Assembly (NCBI GenBank): GCA_003280895.1
Contig: QCDM01000002.1
Coordinates: forward strand, 1 to 64,000
Length of the DNA: 64,000 nucleotides
Reading direction: 5' to 3'
From: Prochlorococcus sp. AG-355-I20
GTDB taxonomy: Bacteria; Cyanobacteriota; Cyanobacteriia; PCC-6307; Cyanobiaceae
Shown: one piece after another, positions 1 to 10,145 of the stretch
How the letters are laid out: every line of letters begins with the position of its first letter
How positions within the stretch are numbered: position 1 is the stretch's first letter
The notes under the pieces: generated by a model
Databases searched by the model: none
What the model was told of the DNA's origin: nothing
The model's input: the letters and a program-made list of their open reading frames with translations, nothing else
Position numbers and translations under genes: made by a program

Positions 1-1
1 T

Positions 2-409
2 ACAGAATTTCTCGAGGGATCAATTGAAAAACTTGATGAATTAGATAAGGATCTAAATCCATTAATCGCTGATAAATCAGTTGATATTATTTTAAGTAAT
101 TGCGTTTTAAACTTAGTAAGTCCAGAATCTAGAAGCAACCTTCTAAGAAATATAAAAAGAGTTTTAAACGATAATGGAAGAATTGCAATTAGCGATATTG
201 TCTCTAACAAAAAAGTTCCCTTAAGATTACAAAATGATCATGACCTATGGACAGGATGTATTAGTGGAGCATGGTATGAGCCGGACTTTATTAGTGATTT
301 TAAAGAACTAGGATTTAAAAATTTAGAATTTGCAGAAAGGAGTGCTGAACCTTGGAAAATAATTGAGAATATTGAATTTAGAACAGTAACTTTAGTAGGC
401 AATATTTAG
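2..409 (+). CDS. SAM-dependent methyltransferase, C-terminal part (arsenite methyltransferase-like), 5' truncated by window
   Basis: Open frame from base 2 to TAG at 407-409: ..SVDIILSNCVLNLV..RVLNDNGRIAISDIV..DLWTGCISGAW.. Confidence 0.7.
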   Translation, partial: TEFLEGSIEKLDELDKDLNPLIADKSVDIILSNCVLNLVSPESRSNLLRNIKRVLNDNGRIAISDIVSNKKVPLRLQNDHDLWTGCISGAWYEPDFISDFKELGFKNLEFAERSAEPWKIIENIEFRTVTLVGNI

Positions 410-446
410 AAAATTCAAGAATTTAAAAATATAATTTAAATTTTTC

Positions 447-1622
447 ATGATAAATAATTTAAGAGACCAAATACCAGCTTTAAAAAATAAGTATTATTTC
501 AACTATGGGGGTCAAGGACCATTACCAAAATCTTCTCTAGAAGCAATAGTCAAAACTTGGGAAATTATTCAAGATTTAGGACCATTTACCAATGATATGT
601 GGCCTTTTATTTACAAAGAAATATTGACCACAAAAAGAATCATTGCGCAAAAGTTAGGTGTCAATTCAAAGAATCTAGCTTTAACCGAGAATATCTCTTC
701 TGGTATGATTTTGCCTTTTTGGGGAATAAAGGTAAAAGAGGGAGAAGAGTTGTTAATAAGTGACTGTGAACATCCCGGAGTAGTAGCTGCAAGTCGTGAA
801 TTTTGCAGAAGAAATAAATTAATACTAAAAATTTTGCCAATCCAAAAAATTAAAAATCTTAACGACGAAAATTTAATTTTAGAGATTTTAAAAAATCTAA
901 ATAGTAAGACTAAGATCCTAATTATTTCTCATATTTTGTGGAACTTTGGATATAAAATTCCCTTAAAACAAATTTCCATCGAATTAAAAAATAATCGAGA
1001 AAACTCCTATTTACTTGTTGATGGTGCTCAAACCTTTGGGCACATAAAAATTGAAGAAGAAGTTTTTTATTCTGATTTATACTCAATAACTTCTCATAAG
1101 TGGGCATGTGGACCAGAAGGTCTTGGAGCAATTTATGTCTCAGATAGATTTATTCATGAAACAGATCCAACAATAATTGGTTGGAAATCATTAAAAAAAG
1201 AACAAGGAATCTATGAGCCTTCAGATAATCTTTTTCATGATGATGCAAGGAAGTTTGAAGTAGCTACCTCTTGTATTCCTTTACTTGCAGGTCTGCGTAA
1301 TTCCTTAGATCTTTTGGATAAAGACTGTAATGAAAAAGAAAAGAGAAAAAATATAAAAAGATTAAGTGAGAAACTTTGGGATGAATTAAATCAATTAAAC
1401 GGAGTTGAATTAGTTTTAGAAAAAAAATACTTAAATGGGATAGTTAGTTTTAATATAGAAAATATTGAAGATAAGGATAAATTTGTTAAGAAACTTGGAG
1501 AAAAGAAAATTTGGATTAGAGTTTTAGAAGATCCAAAATGGTTTAGAGCATGTGTACATCAAATGACTACAGAAGCTGAGATTGATTTACTTTCTAAAGA
1601 AATAAAAAAAATATTAAATTAA
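447..1622 (+). CDS. Aminotransferase class V / cysteine desulfurase-like PLP enzyme
   Basis: 391 aa; PLP-lysine context TSHKWACGPEGLGAIYV; VDGAQTFGH. Confidence 0.85.
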   Translation: MINNLRDQIPALKNKYYFNYGGQGPLPKSSLEAIVKTWEIIQDLGPFTNDMWPFIYKEILTTKRIIAQKLGVNSKNLALTENISSGMILPFWGIKVKEGEELLISDCEHPGVVAASREFCRRNKLILKILPIQKIKNLNDENLILEILKNLNSKTKILIISHILWNFGYKIPLKQISIELKNNRENSYLLVDGAQTFGHIKIEEEVFYSDLYSITSHKWACGPEGLGAIYVSDRFIHETDPTIIGWKSLKKEQGIYEPSDNLFHDDARKFEVATSCIPLLAGLRNSLDLLDKDCNEKEKRKNIKRLSEKLWDELNQLNGVELVLEKKYLNGIVSFNIENIEDKDKFVKKLGEKKIWIRVLEDPKWFRACVHQMTTEAEIDLLSKEIKKILN

Positions 1623-1651
1623 AAATCTATTGTTATAAAGATAAAGTTTAT

Positions 1652-2356
1652 TTACCAAGGTATCTCCGAGCTGTCCCATGCAATAAATTTTCCAGTAGAT
1701 TCTGGAGTTTGATTCTTAATAATATTGATCAAAAATTGGGATGATTTTTCTTTGCTAAATAATTTATGTTCTGGAACAAATTTGTGAAAAGGTCTAGATA
1801 AATCAGTATCTACTGTTCCTGGATGAAGCAATGTAATAGTAGCCTTTGGGAAACGTCTAGCCCACTCAATACTTAAAGATTTAAAAAACTGATTTTGGGC
1901 AGATTTTGCAGCTCTATATGAATACCATCCTCCAGTTTGATTATCTCCAATACTTCCTACTCTTGCACTTATACTTGCAAAATTAAAATCAAAATCTCTT
2001 GGTATAAATTCTTCAATAGTTTTAGCTAATAAAATAGGAGAAAAAGCATTTATTGAAAAACTTTCCATCATATTTTTTTTATCAAGATGTTGTAATCTTT
2101 TTTCTGGTTGCAAAGAATCACTATGAAGTCTCCCTGTAGCATTAACAACTAGTCTTAATTTTGAAGGATGATTTGATATTTTATTTTTCAATTGCAGAAG
2201 AGATTGAGAATCCTCTATATCTAATTTCCAAAAAGAATTAAATTCACTTTTTCTTCCACACAAAACAACATCTAAATCTTTTTCACTTTCATTCAGATCT
2301 TTAGCTATTTGTGTTCCAATCCCTCCTGCCCCTACAACTAAGGCTAAGCCTTTCAT
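1652..2356 (-). CDS. Short-chain dehydrogenase/reductase (SDR) family protein
   Basis: VVGAGGIGTQIA nucleotide-binding start, YSYRAAKSAQNQ catalytic YxxxK. Confidence 0.85.
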   Translation of the reverse strand: MKGLALVVGAGGIGTQIAKDLNESEKDLDVVLCGRKSEFNSFWKLDIEDSQSLLQLKNKISNHPSKLRLVVNATGRLHSDSLQPEKRLQHLDKKNMMESFSINAFSPILLAKTIEEFIPRDFDFNFASISARVGSIGDNQTGGWYSYRAAKSAQNQFFKSLSIEWARRFPKATITLLHPGTVDTDLSRPFHKFVPEHKLFSKEKSSQFLINIIKNQTPESTGKFIAWDSSEIPW

Positions 2357-2436
2357 TTTGTTAAAGATAATTGCTTTGATTCTAAGAAACTTTTCTTGTG
2401 ATTTGCGTAAAAATCTTTCTGATTTGATTAGGAAAT

Positions 2437-3972
2437 TTATTGTAATTTACTTTTTTCTTTTAAAAATTTATAAGCTATTTTTCTATCATCAAAATTAATA
2501 ACTTTATCATTGAGAATTTGGTAGTCTTCATGTCCTTTTCCTGCAATTAAAACTATATCTTCTTTATTGGCAAATTTAATAGATTCATTTATTGCTTTAA
2601 ATCTATCAATCTCAATTGTTATTTTTTCTCTTTTTTTTATACCAATCAAAATATCATTTACTATCTTTTGGGGTTCTTCTGATCTTGGATTATCTGAAGT
2701 TATAAAAAGTTGATCAGAAAACTCTTCAGCTATTGATCCCATTAAAGGCCTTTTACTACGGTCTCGATCTCCGCCACAGCCAAAAACAGTTATAAGTTTC
2801 CCTTCACAAAGTTTTTTAATTGATTGCAAAACTTTTTTTAATCCATCAGGAGTGTGGGCATAATCAACAATTACTGTTGGAAGTGATCTTAAAACGACAT
2901 CATTATCAAGTTGAATTTTCTCCATTCTCCCAGGAGCGCCAGGAAAAGATTGTATTAACTTTGATAGATCTTTTAAAGAAAAATTAAGTTTATACAAAAT
3001 TGTTATTGCTTGAATAGCATTCATTAAATTAAATTCGCCGACAAGTGGAACAAAAAGTTGAATTTTTTCACTAGGTGTATGAAATATACAGGTGGAACCA
3101 CTTTCAGTAAATTTTTTATCTGTCACGAAAAAAAAATCATCATTTTCAAATTCACTTTCAGTAATCTTTGTAGAGACTAAAAAAGATCTTTTTTCAAGAT
3201 CAGATGACAATTTAGATATCCAATGGTCATCATGATTTAATACACAAATTCCATCTTTTTCTTTTAAGTAAGGTGGGAAAAATAATTTTCTTTTTGTATG
3301 AAAATATGATTCCATATCTGAGTGATAATCAAGATGATCTTGAGTTAAATTAGTAAAAATAGCCGCCTCAAATTCGCATCCTGATATCCTGTTTTGAGCA
3401 ATAGAATGAGAACTTACCTCTAGTATCGCGAATTCAGATTCTGCCTCAACAGCAGCATTTAATTTCTTTTGAAGCTTATCGGCGAAATCAGTTGTATGAG
3501 TTGCCACCTCTGAGAACCCAGGCCATCTATTGAGCAAGGTCCCAAATAATGCAGTCTTTTTTCCTAATTTTTTTAAAAGATATTCCAATAAAAAAGTAAT
3601 TGTCGTTTTTCCATTAGTACCCGTAACACCAATAAGTTTAAGTTTTCTTGAAGGCCTATTCCAAAACTCAGCGACTATTTGACCAAAAATATAATCTAAA
3701 TTATCCTCTATAACCAAAATCCTTTCTCGATCAATAGATCCAATTTTCTTTTTTGCAGCAGACCCAATAATGGCAGCCTCAGCGCCATTTTCAATTGCCT
3801 CAATACAATATTTTCCTCCATCAACATTTAAACCAGGCATACCTAAAAATAAAGTTCCTTTTTGTACTTCTTTAGAGTTAAAGGAAATATTATTGATTTC
3901 ATGATCGATTAAATCTAATGAAGGAATAATTCCTACCAAATCTAAAAGTTTATGTAATTTTATAGATCTCAT
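2437..3972 (-). CDS. murE: UDP-N-acetylmuramyl-tripeptide synthetase
   Basis: GVTGTNGKTT P-loop, DYAHTPDGL, SDNPRSEEP. Confidence 0.95.
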   Translation of the reverse strand: MRSIKLHKLLDLVGIIPSLDLIDHEINNISFNSKEVQKGTLFLGMPGLNVDGGKYCIEAIENGAEAAIIGSAAKKKIGSIDRERILVIEDNLDYIFGQIVAEFWNRPSRKLKLIGVTGTNGKTTITFLLEYLLKKLGKKTALFGTLLNRWPGFSEVATHTTDFADKLQKKLNAAVEAESEFAILEVSSHSIAQNRISGCEFEAAIFTNLTQDHLDYHSDMESYFHTKRKLFFPPYLKEKDGICVLNHDDHWISKLSSDLEKRSFLVSTKITESEFENDDFFFVTDKKFTESGSTCIFHTPSEKIQLFVPLVGEFNLMNAIQAITILYKLNFSLKDLSKLIQSFPGAPGRMEKIQLDNDVVLRSLPTVIVDYAHTPDGLKKVLQSIKKLCEGKLITVFGCGGDRDRSKRPLMGSIAEEFSDQLFITSDNPRSEEPQKIVNDILIGIKKREKITIEIDRFKAINESIKFANKEDIVLIAGKGHEDYQILNDKVINFDDRKIAYKFLKEKSKLQ

Positions 3973-3981
3973 ATAAAAAAA

Positions 3982-4284
3982 TTATTTCTCCAGAATGGTA
4001 CTAATATTTTTTTGAAACCAATTCTTTAATTGATTATCTTTTAATCTAGGAGAAATGCGAGGCAATTCTATAACCTCCTCGGATCTAATTCCTCCAACAG
4101 CAATAACAGGCACTTCATAATTATATTTTTTATATTTATCTTTATATAAATCGACCCTATCAATATCAATTTCTTTAAGCTCCTCTAGATTAGGGAATAA
4201 CTCATTAAGATTTATTTTTGCCAGTTTGTTTTTTAATGAATCACAAAGGCAACATCCCTGCCTAACAAAAATAAATATTTTCAT
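3982..4284 (-). CDS. Glutaredoxin-like (DUF836-type) thioredoxin-fold protein
   Basis: MKIFIFVRQGCCLCDSLK with CxxC, YEVPVIAV cis-Pro motif. Confidence 0.75.
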   Translation of the reverse strand: MKIFIFVRQGCCLCDSLKNKLAKINLNELFPNLEELKEIDIDRVDLYKDKYKKYNYEVPVIAVGGIRSEEVIELPRISPRLKDNQLKNWFQKNISTILEK

Positions 4285-4288
4285 TCAT

Positions 4289-4525
4289 TTAGTCAGGCAC
4301 AGGGTCGCAACCACAGGGAGTTAAAGGATGACATCTGCTTAATCTTCTTAAAGTTAACCAACCTCCCTTCCAAGGACCATGTCTAGTAATTGCCTCATAT
4401 CCATAAGAGCTGCAACTTGGAATAAATCTGCATCTTGGTCCGAAAAAAGGTGAAAACCACTTTTGATAAAAAGAAATCATAAAAAGAAGTATAGAAGTAA
4501 TTAATTTATTAATAGTTTTGAACAC
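4289..4525 (-). CDS. yidD: Membrane protein insertion efficiency factor YidD
   Basis: YQKWFSPFFGPRCRFIPSCSSYGYEAI..CHPLTPCGCDPVP. Confidence 0.93.
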   Translation of the reverse strand: MFKTINKLITSILLFMISFYQKWFSPFFGPRCRFIPSCSSYGYEAITRHGPWKGGWLTLRRLSRCHPLTPCGCDPVPD

Positions 4526-4620
4526 TTTGATGATGTAAAATATTATTTCCAGTAGTAATTAGTTTAATTGAATTTAATCAATTATCCAATTTATTGCAAA
4601 TTTTTATTTAATTTAAAATT

Positions 4621-5229
4621 ATGTCAAGATACCGCGGCCCCAGATTAAGGGTTACGCGTCGCTTGGGAGAACTACCAGGTCTCACCAGGAAAGCCTCAAA
4701 GAAGTCTAATCCTCCAGGTCAGCACGGCCAAGCCCGTCGCAAGCGATCAGAATATGCAATTCGTCTAGAAGAAAAGCAGAAACTTAGATTTAATTATGGA
4801 GTTTCTGAAAAACAACTAGTACGTTATGTAAAAAAAGCTAGAGCTCAAGAAGGATCTACAGGAACTAACCTACTAAGACTTTTAGAAAACAGACTTGATA
4901 ATGTTTGTTTTAGATTAGGTTTTGGAGGTACAATCCCAGGCTCAAGACAATTAGTAAATCATGGCCATGTAACCGTTAATGGAAATGTTCTTGATATTGC
5001 TGGTTATCAATGCAAATCAGGCGATGTAATCGGAATTAAAGAAAACAAAGCAAGCAAAAAACTTGTAGAAGGTAATATAGAATTCCCTGGTTTAGCAAAT
5101 GTCCCACCTCATCTTGATTTAGACAAACCTAAATTAACAGGAAAAATAAATGGGAAATGCGATAGAGAGTGGGTGGCTCTTGAAATAAACGAACTACTAG
5201 TTGTTGAATATTATTCAAGAAAAGTTTAA
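4621..5229 (+). CDS. rpsD: 30S ribosomal protein S4
   Basis: [25 protein letters not shown]4 domain [11 protein letters not shown]. Confidence 0.98.
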   Translation: MSRYRGPRLRVTRRLGELPGLTRKASKKSNPPGQHGQARRKRSEYAIRLEEKQKLRFNYGVSEKQLVRYVKKARAQEGSTGTNLLRLLENRLDNVCFRLGFGGTIPGSRQLVNHGHVTVNGNVLDIAGYQCKSGDVIGIKENKASKKLVEGNIEFPGLANVPPHLDLDKPKLTGKINGKCDREWVALEINELLVVEYYSRKV

Positions 5230-5249
5230 TACTACTTTTCTTTGGATTA

Positions 5250-5282
5250 TTAAATCTCTCTTTTAAAAAAGAGAGATTTAAT
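5250..5282 (+). terminator. Hairpin terminator after rpsD
   Basis: AAATCTCTCTTTTAAAAAAGAGAGATTT inverted repeat just after the rpsD stop. Confidence 0.6.
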
Positions 5283-5304
5283 TTAATTCTTATTTTTAAA
5301 AATA

Positions 5305-6468
5305 ATGGGAAATAAGGAAAATAATATCAAAAAGCCAGGTTTTAAGACCCTATCTATTCACCATGGGAAAACATTTGCAGAAGAGACTGGATGCGTTATG
5401 CCTCCTATTTTTTCTACATCTACTTTCAAACATGGAAATAAAGATAATTTCGACTACACAAGATCAGGTAATCCAAACTTTAGAATTCTAGAAAGCGTAC
5501 TTAAATCAATAGAAGATTCAAAATACTGTACAGTTTTTGGATCTGGAATTAGCGCGGTTACTGCTATTTCATCAACACTAAAATCAGGTGACAAGATTCT
5601 CTGCGAGTCAAATCTCTATGGTTGTACAGTGAGGATGTTCGAAAAAGTTTTCAAGAAATTTGGACTAGAAGTTTTATACACAGATTTTACAAACGAAAAT
5701 AATATCAAAAAGATTTCAAACTTCAAGCCAACATTGATATGGCTAGAAAGTCCAACTAACCCACTTTTGAAGGTACTTGATATTAAGGCGATCTGTGATG
5801 AAGCGAATAAACTCGAAATACCAGTAGTTGTAGACAACACTTTTTCTACAGCGCTTATTCAAAAACCATTGGACCTTGGTGCAACACTATCGGTTGTAAG
5901 CACCACAAAATTCATTAATGGACATAGTGACGCACTTGGGGGCGCAGTACTGACAAATAATGAGGAATGGAATAATAAGATGCTTTTCTCACAAAAAGCT
6001 CTCGGGCTTCAACCCTCTCCTTTTGATAGTTGGCTCATTACGAGAGGAGTAAAAACTCTTCCATTAAGAATCGAACAACATACTAAAAGTGCAGAATTTA
6101 TTTCTGAAGAATTAGGAAATCATAAAATGATTAGTAAAATAATTTACCCTTTTAATCGAGAACATCCGCAATTTAATTTAGCAAAATCGCAAATGAAATC
6201 TGGAGGTTCGATGATCACCCTAAAATTAAATTTAAAAAAAGAAGATACTTTTAAATTTTGCAAATCTCTCAAATATTTCTCTCTAGCAGAAAGCCTTGGA
6301 GGAGTTGAAAGTTTAATTTGTCACCCTGCAACGATGACTCATGCTTCTGTTGATGACAAAACAAAAAATCTACTTGGGATAGATGATTCTCTTGTCAGAT
6401 TATCAATTGGATGTGAAGAAACAAACGATTTAATATCGGACATTTTATTTGCTTTAAATAAATTCTGA
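5305..6468 (+). CDS. Cys/Met metabolism PLP enzyme (cystathionine beta-lyase / gamma-synthase family)
   Basis: DYTRSGNPN, STTKFINGHSDALGGAV PLP-lysine motif. Confidence 0.85.
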   Translation: MGNKENNIKKPGFKTLSIHHGKTFAEETGCVMPPIFSTSTFKHGNKDNFDYTRSGNPNFRILESVLKSIEDSKYCTVFGSGISAVTAISSTLKSGDKILCESNLYGCTVRMFEKVFKKFGLEVLYTDFTNENNIKKISNFKPTLIWLESPTNPLLKVLDIKAICDEANKLEIPVVVDNTFSTALIQKPLDLGATLSVVSTTKFINGHSDALGGAVLTNNEEWNNKMLFSQKALGLQPSPFDSWLITRGVKTLPLRIEQHTKSAEFISEELGNHKMISKIIYPFNREHPQFNLAKSQMKSGGSMITLKLNLKKEDTFKFCKSLKYFSLAESLGGVESLICHPATMTHASVDDKTKNLLGIDDSLVRLSIGCEETNDLISDILFALNKF

Positions 6469-6471
6469 AAA

Positions 6472-7941
6472 TTGAGAGATTTACTTAAAAACCCTATATG
6501 GAAAAATTTAGAGTTAGGATATGCAATTCCTGATAGTATTCATGCCGTTTCTGTAGCATTACCAACTTGGAATGATGTAATAAATTACGAGGAAAAAGAT
6601 CAAGAATGCATGAATTTATTGAAGTCCATTTACCCACGATTCGGACTAAACCCCATAGTGAAAAGATTGTGCGAAAAAGTAAAAAAGCAATATTACTACA
6701 ACAATAAAAGTATCTGGCCATATCCGAATGAAAGCATAGCTTTTAAAGCCAAAAATTACGTTGATAGAAATACTTCTGAACAATTCTCATTAATAGAAAA
6801 AAGAGATAATTTAGCTCTTTTAATAACTGAAAAAGAAGGAAGTATCTATGCAAAATCTTTTTGGCAACATACTGGTCTTGGCATATCTTCAAGGACTGCT
6901 GCTATAGAACTAGGTCTTGAAGATTGCCCTCCAAAATCATACGTAAATGAATGTTCTCAAAGAATAAAAAATAGAATTTCTAAATCTACAAAAATAAACT
7001 CTAATGATATTCACTTAACGTCATCTGGAATGTCTGCATTGCATACATCATTAGAAATGATATATAAATTATTTCCAGCTAGACCAACGCTACAAATTGG
7101 TTTTCCATATGTAGATGTACTTAAATTACCAATGAATATCTTTCATGGAGCCAAGTTGATTACAGAAGATAATTGCGAGGATATTGAATTAGAAATCAAA
7201 AGCATAAATCCATCAGCATTAATTATTGAACTACCGAGTAATCCAATGCTCAAATGTGTAAATATTAAAAAAATTTCAAAAATAGCAAAAAAGTTAAATA
7301 TTCCCTTAATTGTTGACGATACAATTGGTTCGAATTTAAATATAAATTCCCTAGAACATGCAGATATAGTTTTTACTTCACTTACAAAAATTTTTTCAGG
7401 TAGTGGTGATATTCTTGCTGGATCATTAATACTAAATCCAAAAAGCAAATGGATTGATCAATTTAGAAATGCATTAAACGAGATTAATCTTCCAACACTT
7501 TCCGATGGAGATACAGTTTATCTAGAGAAAGTTAGTAGAGATGTAAATCATAGAGTTTTTGAACAAAATAAAGCATGTTTAGAATTAAAAAAAAGATTAG
7601 AGACCCATAGCGAGATTAAAAGTATTTTCCACCCTGAAAATTGTCCAAACTTTAATTCTTTACTCACTTCTGATGGAGGATACGGCTGCTTATTATCGTT
7701 TGAATTAACTGGAGGATTGAACAAAGCTAAAAAATTTTATGATTCTTTACAAGTATCTAAAGGACCTAGTTTAGGTACAAAGTTTACTCTGGTTTGTCCT
7801 TATGTTTTACTAGCTCATTATGACGAGTTGGATTGGGCTGAAAGTTTTGGTATACCATCGCACCTTATTAGAGTATCAGTTGGATTAGAAGACCAAGATC
7901 AATTATGGAAAACCTTTGCTGAAGCACTAAATAATTTCTAA
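6472..7941 (+). CDS. Divergent cystathionine gamma-synthase-like PLP enzyme (TTG start)
   Basis: C-terminal half aligns by eye with the upstream paralogue: ELPSNPMLK, VDDTIGSN, SLTKIFSGSGDILAGS. Confidence 0.75.
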   Translation: MRDLLKNPIWKNLELGYAIPDSIHAVSVALPTWNDVINYEEKDQECMNLLKSIYPRFGLNPIVKRLCEKVKKQYYYNNKSIWPYPNESIAFKAKNYVDRNTSEQFSLIEKRDNLALLITEKEGSIYAKSFWQHTGLGISSRTAAIELGLEDCPPKSYVNECSQRIKNRISKSTKINSNDIHLTSSGMSALHTSLEMIYKLFPARPTLQIGFPYVDVLKLPMNIFHGAKLITEDNCEDIELEIKSINPSALIIELPSNPMLKCVNIKKISKIAKKLNIPLIVDDTIGSNLNINSLEHADIVFTSLTKIFSGSGDILAGSLILNPKSKWIDQFRNALNEINLPTLSDGDTVYLEKVSRDVNHRVFEQNKACLELKKRLETHSEIKSIFHPENCPNFNSLLTSDGGYGCLLSFELTGGLNKAKKFYDSLQVSKGPSLGTKFTLVCPYVLLAHYDELDWAESFGIPSHLIRVSVGLEDQDQLWKTFAEALNNF

Positions 7942-8025
7942 ATTCCTAGTATTTACCGTATAGAAACTTATATACTCTTTTTCTGAATAATAGTTAGTAT
8001 AAAAATATATTTTCTCAATATATAA

Positions 8026-9012
8026 ATGGCAAAAATTTATGAGGACAACAGTTTTGCTATTGGAAACACTCCATTAGTAAAGTTAAAATCAGTTACTAAA
8101 AACGCGAAAGCTACAGTACTTGCAAAAATTGAAGGTAGAAATCCTGCTTATAGTGTCAAATGCAGGATTGGCGCCAACATGATCTGGGATGCCGAGAAAA
8201 GTGGGAAGCTTACAAAAGACAAAACTATTGTTGAGCCAACTTCTGGAAATACAGGCATTGCTCTAGCTTTTACTGCTTCAGCAAGAGGTTATAAACTCAT
8301 CCTTACAATGCCAGAATCCATGTCAATTGAAAGAAGAAGGGTTATGGCAGTGTTGGGTGCTGAAATTGTTTTAACAGAAGCATCTAAAGGTATGCCTGGA
8401 GCAATAGCTAAGGCTAAAGAAATTGCAGAAAGTAATCCTTCTCAATATTTCATGCCAGGTCAATTTGATAATCCAGCAAACCCTGAAATTCATTTCAAAA
8501 CTACTGGACCAGAAATCTGGGATGATTGCGATGGTGAAATTGATGTCTTAGTTGCAGGGGTTGGAACTGGGGGCACAATTACAGGAGTTTCAAGATACAT
8601 TAAGCAAGAAAAGGGGAAAAATATTACTTCTGTAGCTGTAGAACCATCACATAGTCCTGTTATTACACAGACAATGAATGGAGAAGAGGTTAAATCTGGA
8701 CCACATAAAATTCAAGGAATTGGAGCAGGATTTATTCCTAAGAACCTTGACTTATCAATTGTTGATAAGGTTGAACAGGTGACAAATGACGAGTCAATCG
8801 AGATGGCTCTTAGATTAGCAAAAGAAGAAGGTCTATTAGTAGGAATATCTTGTGGAGCTGCTGCAGCTGCTGCTGTTAGATTAGCTGAACAAGATGAATA
8901 TGCGGGAAAAACTATTGTAGTTGTTCTACCTGATTTGGCAGAGAGATATTTATCATCAATTATGTTTACTGAAGTTCCAAGCGGAATCATTCAAGAACCA
9001 GTCAAAGCCTAA
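8026..9012 (+). CDS. cysK: Cysteine synthase A (O-acetylserine sulfhydrylase)
   Basis: [30 protein letters not shown]. Confidence 0.95.
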   Translation: MAKIYEDNSFAIGNTPLVKLKSVTKNAKATVLAKIEGRNPAYSVKCRIGANMIWDAEKSGKLTKDKTIVEPTSGNTGIALAFTASARGYKLILTMPESMSIERRRVMAVLGAEIVLTEASKGMPGAIAKAKEIAESNPSQYFMPGQFDNPANPEIHFKTTGPEIWDDCDGEIDVLVAGVGTGGTITGVSRYIKQEKGKNITSVAVEPSHSPVITQTMNGEEVKSGPHKIQGIGAGFIPKNLDLSIVDKVEQVTNDESIEMALRLAKEEGLLVGISCGAAAAAAVRLAEQDEYAGKTIVVVLPDLAERYLSSIMFTEVPSGIIQEPVKA

Positions 9013-9014
9013 AT

Positions 9015-10139
9015 CTATTTTTTCTCCAGTAATGAATCTGGTGAAATATACATCGCATCGCCATAAGAGAAAAATCTAAATTTTTCTTTTATGGCTTTTT
9101 TATACAAATCTAATAATCTTTCTCTACCAATCATTGCACTTACTAAAAGTAATAATGAACTTTTAGGAAGATGAAAATTAGTTAATAATCCATCAACTAC
9201 CTTAAATTTATAACCTGGCTTAATAACTAAATCCACGTACTTTGCTATGGGAATATAATCATTAATTTCTTGAGAATAACAACTTTCAAGAGCTCTCACG
9301 CTAGTTGTCCCAATAGCAATTATTCTTCTATCTGTTTTCTTTATTTTTTTTATTTCCTCCACTACTTCCTTATTAACACTTACCCATTCTTTATGAAGTT
9401 TTAAGTTACTCAGATCTTCTTGATCAATTGGTTTGAATGTTCCATAGCCCACGTGCAAAGTTATCGGTAAAATTATTACTCCTTTTTTTTTTAGATTGGA
9501 AATAAGACTTTTGCTTAAGTGTAAACCAGCAGTTGGCGCAGCAACAGCCCCTGGATTAGTTGCATACTCAGTTTGATAACTATTCTCATGAAAAGATTCT
9601 TCTTCGGCATTTTTTATATATGGCGGGAGAGGGATTTCCCCGTATTTATCAAGAAGGTCATTCATTGAATTGAGATCAGTTATATTTTCAGGAAATTTAA
9701 TAAATCTCCCTCCAGTTTCTTCATCAACCCCATCAACCATCAAATTAATATCTTGTACAGAAGGAGATTTTAATATTATTTTTCTATTTATTTTTAACTT
9801 TTTCGCTGGCTTTGCCAAACATAACCAAACACATTCATGGGATCTTTCTAAGACTAATAATTCGATTAACGTCCCATTTTCTAATTCAACCTTTAACCTT
9901 GCCTTCATTACTTTAGTATTGTTTACAACTACAAGATCGCCTTCTCTAAATTCATCTAAAAGATTCTTGGTAAATTTATTAGTTAAGCAGTCTTCCTCTA
10001 AAACACTATTTCTAACTATCATCAATCTTGATTCATGCCTAATTGCAGAAGGTTTACTAGCAATTAATGAAGGATCAAGTAAATAATCATAAGATTCAAG
10101 CCTATAATCTCTCTCTTCTTTATTAATTTGATAGATCAA
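9015..10139 (-). CDS. queA: tRNA preQ1(34) S-adenosylmethionine ribosyltransferase-isomerase
   Basis: AAPTAGLHLS, THVGYGTFKP-like, LLTNFHLPKSSLLLLVSA. Confidence 0.95.
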   Translation of the reverse strand: MIYQINKEERDYRLESYDYLLDPSLIASKPSAIRHESRLMIVRNSVLEEDCLTNKFTKNLLDEFREGDLVVVNNTKVMKARLKVELENGTLIELLVLERSHECVWLCLAKPAKKLKINRKIILKSPSVQDINLMVDGVDEETGGRFIKFPENITDLNSMNDLLDKYGEIPLPPYIKNAEEESFHENSYQTEYATNPGAVAAPTAGLHLSKSLISNLKKKGVIILPITLHVGYGTFKPIDQEDLSNLKLHKEWVSVNKEVVEEIKKIKKTDRRIIAIGTTSVRALESCYSQEINDYIPIAKYVDLVIKPGYKFKVVDGLLTNFHLPKSSLLLLVSAMIGRERLLDLYKKAIKEKFRFFSYGDAMYISPDSLLEKK

Positions 10140-10145
10140 TTAAAT

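Noticed and set aside
922-1131. Antisense ORFs inside confident genes (e.g. 922, 5616, 6494, 7143, 8712, 9670, 10291, 14970, 15673, 17704, 18663, 19055, 23600, 24011, 30589, 38991, 44366, 44660, 45049, 47923, 51379, 62581)
   Set aside because: Each is opposite a well-supported CDS, without family motifs or independent start signals.
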